This document shows positions 8,346 through 14,348 of a stretch of DNA of 14,348 nt, one piece after another. The stretch lies in contig MNUO01000027.1 in the NCBI GenBank assembly GCA_001871015.1, positions 1-14,348 on the forward strand, written 5' to 3'. Every line of letters starts with the position of its first letter. Position 1 is the first letter of the stretch. Under the pieces are notes generated by a model. The model was not told the DNA's origin, made no database searches, and worked only from the letters and a program-made list of their open reading frames with translations. Source of the DNA: Candidatus Desantisbacteria bacterium CG1_02_38_46 (GTDB taxonomy: Bacteria > Desantisbacteria > UBA1551 > UBA1559). The position numbers were made by a program, and so were the translations under genes.

Positions 8346-8818
8346 AAAGACCCAAAATCACAAATTCAGAACATTGCCAATAGCTGCGAGTCAAAAGTTA
8401 AGATTCTCTTTGAAGAAGTTGGGAATGTTCTTGTTATAGAAGTCCGTGAGGGCGAGGACAAACCTTATAAATGCTCTTCGGGATTCTATAGAAGAATGGG
8501 CCCAAATACCCAGAAATTGACCCGCAATGAGATAATTGACCTTTTTAAATCAGAAGGAAAGGTAAAATTCGACACCTTAGCAGAACCCAAATTTAAGCAC
8601 CCAAAAGATTTTGACAGGGAAAAATTATCAAGGTTTCTGGAACTCGCCGGCGTTTTAAAATCAATAAAAACCGATTGTTTGAGATTGTTTATAAAGTGAT
8701 GGATTTCGTGAAATTATACGCAAAGGTAGCATACAGATTCACAGGAAAACCACAAAGAGAAGAAATATATGAATATCCCTTTGAAGCAGTAAGAGAAGCG
8801 GTCATAAACTCGGGATAA
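8346..8818 (+). pseudogene. Decayed AlbA_2 / Schlafen-type (PF04326) gene
   Basis: The frame open from 8346 to the stop at 8697-8699 reads KVKILFEEVGNVLVIEVREG, then EDKPYKCSSGFYRRMGPNTQ and KLTRNEIIDLF. This is the classic AlbA_2 pattern (vIeV.eg..kPy.....yvR.G..t...t..Ei). There is no valid start, and the usual N-terminal part is missing. About base 8675 the homology jumps frame: LFEIVYKVMDFVKL continues as AYRFTGKPQREEIYEYPFEA and VREAVINS in the frame stopping at 8816-8818. The middle of the family is absent and the sequence breaks just before the expected HRDY-type motif. This is a remnant with at least a 5' loss, an internal deletion plus frameshift, and a 3' loss. Intact relatives are putative DNA-binding ATPase-like regulators. 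Confidence 0.85.
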
Positions 8819-8903
8819 CCATAGCGCATTTTGATTTTGATGTTTGAAAATTCTAAAGAAGGTTGGAAGCAAAAGTTTTTACTTAATTAAGAAAGGAGTT
8901 GTA

Positions 8904-11555
8904 ATGCCCAGAGGAAGACCCAAAAAGAAAAAAGATATAGAAGAAATTGTAAAGATTGCAGAAGAGGCAGCAGAAGAAGAAAAGAAGGGCGCTTCTGCAC
9001 AAACAGAGTTAAAACTAAACATTCCTGCTGCAGGCGGGGGCAGGAAGAAGAAATCAGCCGCTGAACAGACGGCAGCAGTCCCACCTGTGATTGCTACGCC
9101 GCCAGAAGAGAGAATTGTCCCCAGAGAAATTGAAGATGAAATGCAGGAATCATATATTGATTATGCAATGAGTGTAATTGTAGGCAGGGCACTGCCAGAT
9201 ATCCGCGATGGACTCAAACCTGTACATCGCCGGATTCTATTTGCAATGAATGAACTTGGTTGTGGTCCGGACAAACCCTACAAGAAGAGCGCCAGAATTG
9301 TCGGGGATACAATGGGCCGCTACCACCCCCACGGCGACATCGCCATTTACGATACTCTTGTGCGCATGGCTCAGGATTTCAGTCTGCGATATCCATTGAT
9401 TGATGGCCAGGGTAATTTCGGTTCTGTGGATGGGGATGCACCAGCAGCTATGCGATATACCGAAGTAAAACTGGACCCACTCGCCATAGAAATGCTTAAG
9501 GATATCGAGTCAGAAACCGTGGATTTCATCCAGAATTTTGACGGCACGCTGAAAGAACCAAAGATTCTTCCCTCTGTCCTTCCCAATCTTTTACTCAATG
9601 GTTCTTCAGGCATTGCTGTTGGGATGGCAACGAACATTCCCCCGCACAATCTGGGTGAACTCGTAAACGCAATTAATGGTGTGATTGATAATCCCAAAAT
9701 TGAAATCAAAGAACTTCTAAAATATATGCCAGGACCTGATTTTCCAACCGGGGGTATGATACTTGGCAGAGAGGGAATAAAATCGGCTTATGAAACAGGA
9801 AGGGGTTTGATTAAAATTCGCGCCAGAGCAGAAATTGAAGAATCAAAGTCCGGCAAGACGCAAATTATTATCCGCGAAATTCCCTACGAGGTAAACAAGG
9901 CAGAGCTACTTATAAAAATTGCAGACCTTGTCAGGGCAAAGCAGGTTGAGGGCATTGCTGGCCTGCGAGATGAATCAGACAGAGAAGGAATGCGTATAGT
10001 AATTGAAGTCAAGCGCGACGAGATTCCGGAGGTCATCCTGAACCAGCTCTACCACCACACCCAGATGCAGACAACTTTCGGCGTTATAATGCTTGCGCTT
10101 GTGGACGGAAAACCGCTGGTACTCAACATCAAGGAGATGATAGAATATTATATCAAACACCGCCAGGAAATTATAACCAGGCGCAGCCAGTTTGAGTTGA
10201 AGCAGGCAGAGGCAAGGGCGCACATCGTTGAAGGGTTGAAAATTGCGCTTGCCAACCTGGATGCAGTTATCAAAACCATAAGAAAATCCCGGGATGTGGA
10301 AGAGGCGCGCCAGGCATTAATGGATAATTTTGATTTGAGCAAGGAGCAGGCAACTGCAATACTGCAGATGCAGTTGCAGCGCCTTACACAACTGGAAAAA
10401 GAAAAACTTGATACTGAATATCTGGAGCTGCGCAAGAAGATTGCACGGTTCAAATATATTCTGGCAACACCGAAGGAAATTCTCAATATAATCAAGGAAG
10501 AACTTCAAGATTTGAAGAAGAAATATGGAGACGCTCGGCGCACAAAGATTATTGAAGGCGAGGTAGAATTTAAAATAGAGGACTTAATTGCTGAAGAGGA
10601 TATGGTTGTGACAATTTCTAATACCGGCTACATAAAACGCCTGCCGCTGGATACATACAGGAGACAGCGCCGCGGTGGGAGAGGTATAGTTGGAATGGAA
10701 ACAAAGGAAGAGGATTTTGTTGAAGACATTATAATCGCATCCACTCACGACTACATCCTTTTCTTTACAAATATTGGAAAGGTCTACTGGCTTAAAGTCC
10801 ATGAGATTCCTGTGGGTTCAAGACAGGCAAAAGGAAAAGCAATAGTTAACCTCCTTCGGCTTTCCCCGGATGAGAAAATTGCTGCGCACATACCAGTGCG
10901 GGAATTTGATAACAAACACTATTTAGTGATGGCAACCAGACAAGGGGTAATAAAGAAGACACTTCTTTCTGAATATTCCAGGCCCAGGCCAATGGGAATC
11001 ATCGGGTTGAAACTGCGAGAGGAAGATGAGTTAATAGAAGTGCGGCTTACTGATGGAAAACAGGAGATAATTTTAGGGACACACGACGGAAAGGCAATTC
11101 GCTTTGATGAAACAGAGGTGCGCGATGTGGGTAGAGCAGCTACAGGTGTAAGGGGCGCAAGACCTGGAAAGAAGGATTATATTATTGGAATGGTGACCAG
11201 TTCCAGTGAAGAGGATTCACTCCTGACCGTAACTGAGAATGGTTTTGGCAAGCGCACAGAAATTAAAGAATATCGTAAAACCCACCGTGGCAGCAAGGGT
11301 GTGATTAACATTAAAGCAAGCCAGAGAAACGGACCTGTTATTGCTATCCGTGCTGTTGAGGATAAAGACGAGTTAATGATAATTACTTCGTCAGGAATAG
11401 TTATAAGGTTTGCAGTAAAGGGACTGCGTGAAATCAGCAGGGTAACACAGGGTGTGAGATTGATGAGATTGGATGCGGGAGACAAAATTGTTGCTATTGC
11501 CCGTATCGTTCCGGAAGATGAAGAAGAGGAAGAATCCAAAACAGTAAAAAAGTAA
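8904..11555 (+). CDS. gyrA: DNA gyrase subunit A with an N-terminal AT-hook-like extension
   Basis: The 883-residue breakage-reunion subunit of gyrase. The family core starts near residue 70 ([20 protein letters not shown]). Winged-helix/[21 protein letters not shown] (134-150). Catalytic Tyr185 is in AAMRYTE. The coiled coil and [10 protein letters not shown] segment follow, then a six-blade-type C-terminal pinwheel opened by the GyrA box QRRGGRG (588-594), which marks gyrase rather than topoisomerase IV. An acidic tail (EDEEEEESK) ends the protein. The first ~70 residues are unusual: PRGRPKKKK (2-10) is an AT-hook-like core, followed by Lys/Glu/Ala-rich sequence and a second basic patch GGGRKKK. 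ATG 8904 has AAAGGAG upstream; an upstream in-frame TTG at 8844 lacks such a site. At the E. coli Ser83 position it has Ile146. Confidence 0.97.
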   Translation: MPRGRPKKKKDIEEIVKIAEEAAEEEKKGASAQTELKLNIPAAGGGRKKKSAAEQTAAVPPVIATPPEERIVPREIEDEMQESYIDYAMSVIVGRALPDIRDGLKPVHRRILFAMNELGCGPDKPYKKSARIVGDTMGRYHPHGDIAIYDTLVRMAQDFSLRYPLIDGQGNFGSVDGDAPAAMRYTEVKLDPLAIEMLKDIESETVDFIQNFDGTLKEPKILPSVLPNLLLNGSSGIAVGMATNIPPHNLGELVNAINGVIDNPKIEIKELLKYMPGPDFPTGGMILGREGIKSAYETGRGLIKIRARAEIEESKSGKTQIIIREIPYEVNKAELLIKIADLVRAKQVEGIAGLRDESDREGMRIVIEVKRDEIPEVILNQLYHHTQMQTTFGVIMLALVDGKPLVLNIKEMIEYYIKHRQEIITRRSQFELKQAEARAHIVEGLKIALANLDAVIKTIRKSRDVEEARQALMDNFDLSKEQATAILQMQLQRLTQLEKEKLDTEYLELRKKIARFKYILATPKEILNIIKEELQDLKKKYGDARRTKIIEGEVEFKIEDLIAEEDMVVTISNTGYIKRLPLDTYRRQRRGGRGIVGMETKEEDFVEDIIIASTHDYILFFTNIGKVYWLKVHEIPVGSRQAKGKAIVNLLRLSPDEKIAAHIPVREFDNKHYLVMATRQGVIKKTLLSEYSRPRPMGIIGLKLREEDELIEVRLTDGKQEIILGTHDGKAIRFDETEVRDVGRAATGVRGARPGKKDYIIGMVTSSSEEDSLLTVTENGFGKRTEIKEYRKTHRGSKGVINIKASQRNGPVIAIRAVEDKDELMIITSSGIVIRFAVKGLREISRVTQGVRLMRLDAGDKIVAIARIVPEDEEEEESKTVKK

Positions 11556-11580
11556 TACAGTCGAAAAAATAGACCCCATA

Positions 11581-11675
11581 TATCTCCCTTTATTAAAAGG
11601 GGCGGGTACCCGCCGAAGGTGGGTGGGGGATTATGCGAGATTGCCACCTCGCCGCGGCGAGTCGCAAAGACATCT
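11581..11675. repeat. GC-rich palindromic intergenic element between gyrA and the DUF1016 gene
   Basis: The 183-bp gap holds, in order, CCCTTTATTAAAAGGG (an inverted repeat), the perfect 14-bp palindrome GGCGGGTACCCGCC (11601-11614), and the perfect 14-bp palindrome CTCGCCGCGGCGAG (11648-11661) flanked by TTGC (11641-11644) and GCAA (11664-11667). The last unit resembles the widespread 'GAGATTGC...cgCAA.GACA' dispersed repeat of environmental bacteria. It is far more GC-rich than the flanks. It may end gyrA transcripts by structure, but there is no clean U-run. Confidence 0.65.
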
Positions 11676-11738
11676 GCCAATCTATTATGAAAAATTGTTT
11701 TTAAGCAAGAAGGTATTTACAGGAGAGCGCATTTATTA

Positions 11739-12812
11739 ATGAAAAATAAGTTAGTTGAGAGTAACAAAATAGATAATTACAATGGGTTATTAGACAGAAT
11801 TGGTGAGATTATTAATTCTGCCAGAAATAAGATTGCGCGAGCAATTGATACGACGCAGGTTTCTGCCTATTGGCAGATTGGACGGGCGATAGTTGAATAT
11901 GAACAGAAGGGGCAAGTGCGCGCCGAATATGGGCAGCAGACATTAATCAAGTTGTCTGGCGATCTATCTAAGCGATTTGGCAAGGGTTTCTCGGTTGATA
12001 ATTTGCAGAATATGAGAAGATTTTACAGTGCATTTCCTCGGCTGTTGCAGATTTACGAGACAGTGCCTTGTGAATCTTTAGTTCACCAAAAAGCCAGCAA
12101 ATACGAGACATCGTCTCGTATTTTGTCCTGGTCGCATTACTGCGAACTTCTTAAAGAAGACAATGAATTAGCACGTTCGTTCTATGAAAAAGAATCTATG
12201 GAAAGCAATTGGTCAGTGCGGGAATTGAAGCGGCAAATGAATTCAATGCTTTTTGAACGTCTGGCGCTGAGTAAGGATAAAAAGAAGGTTATGCGTATGG
12301 CTAAAAGCGGACACATTATCGAAAAACCTGAAGATGCTATTAAGGATCCGTATATCCTTGAATTTTTGAACCTAAAAGAAGACGCGACTTATACAGAAAG
12401 CCAATTAGAACAAGCCCTGATTGATAAACTGCAGTATTTTCTTCTTGAGTTAGGCAAGGGGTTCTCATTTGTATCGCGGCAAAGACGTCTAACTATTGCT
12501 AATCGGCATTATTACATCGACCTTGTGTTTTATAATCGCTTGCTTAAATGTTTTGTTTTAGTTGATTTAAAGTCCGGAGAGCTTGACCATGCAGACATCG
12601 GACAGATGAACTTTTATTTGAATTATTTCAGGGAAAACGAAGAAACACCCGAAGAAAATGACCCCATAGGACTTATCCTATGCACGAAAAAGGATGAGAT
12701 TTTTGTTAAATATATTCTCGGTGGAATTAACAATAAGATTTTTGCTTCTAAATATAAGCTGGCTTTACCGTCAGAGAAACAGTTACAGAAACATTTAGTT
12801 ATGAAGGATTAA
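11739..12812 (+). CDS. DUF1016 / YhcG-type PD-(D/E)XK nuclease
   Basis: A 357-residue protein with two parts. The N-terminal DUF1016 domain (about 15-180) shows YWQIGRAIVEYEQKG, YGQQTLIKLSGDLSKRFGKG and FSVDNLQNMRRFY. The C-terminal nuclease domain (about 205-350) has Glu224 in QLEQALID, Asp261 in YYIDLVFYN and the Asp276-x-Lys278 pair in VLVDLKSGE, followed by GQMNFYLNYF: the D-(X)n-DxK layout of PD-(D/E)XK enzymes. The family (E. coli YhcG) is common near restriction and defence genes; its biological target is not established. The ATG at 11739 has only a distant AGGAG (11720-11724), so initiation may be weak. The next gene starts one base after its stop. Confidence 0.92.
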   Translation: MKNKLVESNKIDNYNGLLDRIGEIINSARNKIARAIDTTQVSAYWQIGRAIVEYEQKGQVRAEYGQQTLIKLSGDLSKRFGKGFSVDNLQNMRRFYSAFPRLLQIYETVPCESLVHQKASKYETSSRILSWSHYCELLKEDNELARSFYEKESMESNWSVRELKRQMNSMLFERLALSKDKKKVMRMAKSGHIIEKPEDAIKDPYILEFLNLKEDATYTESQLEQALIDKLQYFLLELGKGFSFVSRQRRLTIANRHYYIDLVFYNRLLKCFVLVDLKSGELDHADIGQMNFYLNYFRENEETPEENDPIGLILCTKKDEIFVKYILGGINNKIFASKYKLALPSEKQLQKHLVMKD

Positions 12813-12813
12813 A

Positions 12814-14178
12814 ATGGGAACGGAAAACAGACCAACTTTACAATTCCTGGGTGGAGTCAGGGAAGTAACCGGCTCAATGCATCTAATTGAAATCCGCGGC
12901 AAAAAATTTCTTATTGACTGCGGTTTTTTTCAGGGCAGGCGGGAAGAATCAAGAAAAAGAAATGAAAATTTTCCCTTTAACCCGGAGAGCATTGATGCTC
13001 TGATTGTTTCCCATGCGCACATTGACCACACAGGAAATATCCCGAACCTCGTCAAGCAGGGATTTAAAGGAAACATATATTCCACGATAGCGACAAGGAA
13101 CCTTTGTTCTGTAATGTTGAAAGATAGCGCCCACATCCAGGAGCAGGACGCAAAATATATAAATAAGGAACATCATTTAAAATATATGTTACCCGTACAA
13201 CCCTTATACAATATAGAAGATGTAGAAAAAAGCATGGAGTTATTTATAAGCATCCCTTATGGCCGCAGTTTTAATGTTTCGCAGGATTTAACCATTACTT
13301 TTTTTGACGCAGGACACATCCTGGGAGCAGCTCTTACTGTGCTGGATATAAAACAGGACGGACGCCAGACACGTCTTGGTTATATCGTTGACCTGGGCAG
13401 AAAAGGACTGCCAATCCTCTCTGACCCGGTAGTGGTGAACGGCCTGGATACGGTAATAATGGAGAGCACTTACGGAGACCGTCTCCACGGTAAAATTGAA
13501 GACGGGGAAAGTGAATTGCGCGATGTAATTAACAGGACTTACAAGCGTGGGGGTAAGGTTATTATCCCGGCTTTTTCTCTGGAGAGAACCCAGGAAGTCC
13601 TTTATTTCCTGCGCCGGCTTATTGATAAAAAACAAATTCCTGCTCTGCCAGTCTATGTTGACAGCCCGCTGGCGATTAATGTAACAGAGGTTTTTCGCCT
13701 TCATTCAGAATGTTTTGACAGGGAATCTCAGTATATGCTTGTGCATGGCGAAGACCCTTTTTCCTTTGAAGGTCTTCATTATGTGCGCCGCGTAGAAGAC
13801 TCAAAAGCAATTCAATTTGACCCGCAGCCGATGATTATTATTTCGGCTTCGGGAATGTGTGAAGCAGGGCGCATTCTTCACCATTTGAAAAATAATATCG
13901 AAGACTCGCGTAATAGCATAGCCATAATCAGTTTTATGGCACAGCATACTTTGGGAAGAAGAATTGTGGAGCGCGAAAAGAAGGTTAAAATATTCGGGAA
14001 AGAATATGAATTAAAAGCAGAAGTTGCGACAATCAATGCTTTTAGTTCGCATGCCGACCAGAAAGAGTTGATTGAATATGTGGCAGATGCACATAGATCG
14101 GTTACCCTGCTTCCCTCGATAATTTGTTTATTGAAAATTAGAAAAATATCTCATCATATTAAACAAGTCTATTTTTAG
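12814..14178 (+). CDS. Beta-CASP metallo-beta-lactamase RNase-like protein, C-terminus disrupted
   Basis: The visible 454 residues follow the YSH1/COG1236-type MBL-beta-CASP family: SHAHIDH (66-72), DAGHILG (His168), GYIVDLGRKG (Asp193), the motif A region MESTYGDR (Glu217), IPAFSLERTQE, ISASGMCEAGR (344-353) and the motif B His413 in FSSHADQ. Relatives are RNA endo/exonucleases or nucleic-acid processing enzymes. Homology stops at VADAHRS (base ~14097); the remaining ~25 residues (VTLLPSIICLL...) are unlike the family. The expected motif C (the His of a 'VHGE' segment) is missing, so zinc binding is probably impaired. The cause is probably an insertion. It starts one base after the DUF1016 stop, with AAGGA at 12804-12808; it is probably co-transcribed with it. 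It may be a pseudogene. Confidence 0.85.
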   Translation: MGTENRPTLQFLGGVREVTGSMHLIEIRGKKFLIDCGFFQGRREESRKRNENFPFNPESIDALIVSHAHIDHTGNIPNLVKQGFKGNIYSTIATRNLCSVMLKDSAHIQEQDAKYINKEHHLKYMLPVQPLYNIEDVEKSMELFISIPYGRSFNVSQDLTITFFDAGHILGAALTVLDIKQDGRQTRLGYIVDLGRKGLPILSDPVVVNGLDTVIMESTYGDRLHGKIEDGESELRDVINRTYKRGGKVIIPAFSLERTQEVLYFLRRLIDKKQIPALPVYVDSPLAINVTEVFRLHSECFDRESQYMLVHGEDPFSFEGLHYVRRVEDSKAIQFDPQPMIIISASGMCEAGRILHHLKNNIEDSRNSIAIISFMAQHTLGRRIVEREKKVKIFGKEYELKAEVATINAFSSHADQKELIEYVADAHRSVTLLPSIICLLKIRKISHHIKQVYF

Positions 14179-14348
14179 AATCAAAAGCCACTACTTCTTC
14201 TCTTAATCTGTAAGGAAAAGTTTTTATCAATATCTTTGGAGAATCTTCACTCTCCTGATAATAGATATTACAGGTTTGTTTACCAGTATCAACAGTAACC
14301 CAAATATAATCAGTAAATAAGGACGTGTCAATAAAGAAACTCTCATTT
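14098..14348. mobile_element. Possible insertion-element end that interrupts the beta-CASP gene, partial
   Basis: The beta-CASP reading frame leaves its family abruptly near 14097, and an opposite-strand ORF ends about 60 bp inside that point. A transposase gene ending near an element terminus would look like this. Only one end is visible, so terminal repeats and target duplication cannot be checked. The boundary is approximate and a genomic rearrangement is an alternative. Confidence 0.35.
14159..14348 (-). CDS. C-terminal part of an unidentified protein, possibly a transposase
   Basis: An open frame entering from the right edge runs leftward to the TAA at 14161-14159 (62 codons visible, no start). 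It includes SFFIDTSLFTDYIWVTVDTG, KQTCNIYYQES and ILIKTFPYRLREEVVAFDSK. The alternating strands suggest a small C-terminal beta domain, as in several DDE transposases, but I do not recognise the family firmly. It overlaps the aberrant tail of the beta-CASP frame on the other strand. Confidence 0.5.
   Translation of the reverse strand, partial: NESFFIDTSLFTDYIWVTVDTGKQTCNIYYQESEDSPKILIKTFPYRLREEVVAFDSKNRLV

Noticed and set aside
8844-8903. Upstream TTG start adding 20 residues to GyrA
   Set aside because: No RBS at 8844, while ATG 8904 has AAAGGAG at proper spacing.
8904-11555. Topoisomerase IV subunit A (ParC) instead of GyrA
   Set aside because: A full GyrA box QRRGGRG and a long C-terminal pinwheel with acidic tail mark gyrase.
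11177-11680. 167-codon minus-strand open frame across the gyrA end
   Set aside because: It is antisense to gyrA, and its N-terminal part is a translation of the GC-rich palindromic repeat.
14098-14178. Simple frameshift as cause of the odd beta-CASP C-terminus
   Set aside because: Neither alternative frame resumes the family's expected C-terminal motif, so replaced sequence is more likely.

Overview
This window is a bacterial replication-origin neighbourhood. It carries the order dnaA - oriC - dnaN - recF - dciA - (small ORF + nucleotidyltransferase) - gyrB - (decayed AlbA_2 gene) - gyrA, all read rightward, followed by a YhcG/DUF1016-type nuclease and a beta-CASP metallo-beta-lactamase protein. 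AT content is moderate to high, and the proteins are ordinary bacterial types: a 637-residue GyrB without the large Gram-negative insertion, a GyrA with a GyrA box, and DciA rather than DnaC as presumed helicase loader. Nothing fixes the taxon. The accessory genes between core genes and the dispersed GC-rich palindromes suggest an environmental, possibly uncultivated lineage, but this is inference.

Left part (1-1328): a leftward two-gene unit of unknown function, a DUF488 protein and a partner that runs off the left edge. The two overlap as ATGA. A good sigma70-like promoter (1149-1176, minus strand) would give about a 200-nt leader ending in an intrinsic-terminator-like hairpin directly against the DUF488 ribosome-binding site. 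Back to back with it is a probable dnaA promoter (1195-1222, plus strand), followed by a DnaA-box cluster just before dnaA.

Origin (2709-3114): at least five perfect TTATNCACA DnaA boxes, a run of 14 uninterrupted DnaA-trios, a 24-bp AT palindrome overlapping the end of the trios, and a pair of inverted hairpins before dnaN, the second with a U-run. With the boxes upstream of dnaA this is a bipartite oriC.

Replication block (3115-11555): dnaN, recF and dciA are tightly packed. A 62-codon ORF and a minimal nucleotidyltransferase sit between dciA and gyrB and overlap each other and the gyrB start. Between gyrB and gyrA lie a palindromic repeat and an AlbA_2/Schlafen-type gene broken by a missing start, an internal deletion with frameshift, and a lost C-terminus. 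GyrA has an unusual N-terminal extension of about 70 residues that opens with an AT-hook-like motif.

Right part (11556-14348): an intergenic element with two perfect 14-bp GC-rich palindromes, a DUF1016 PD-(D/E)XK nuclease gene, and one base later a beta-CASP gene. The last part of the beta-CASP gene is replaced by foreign sequence, probably the end of an insertion element whose leftward ORF runs off the right edge.

Most original signals: the long trio array with its mirrored half, the compensatory hairpin pairs flanking dnaA, the AT-hook GyrA, the DUF488 leader, and the accessory genes lodged in the replication operon. No CRISPR array, tRNA or rRNA was seen.
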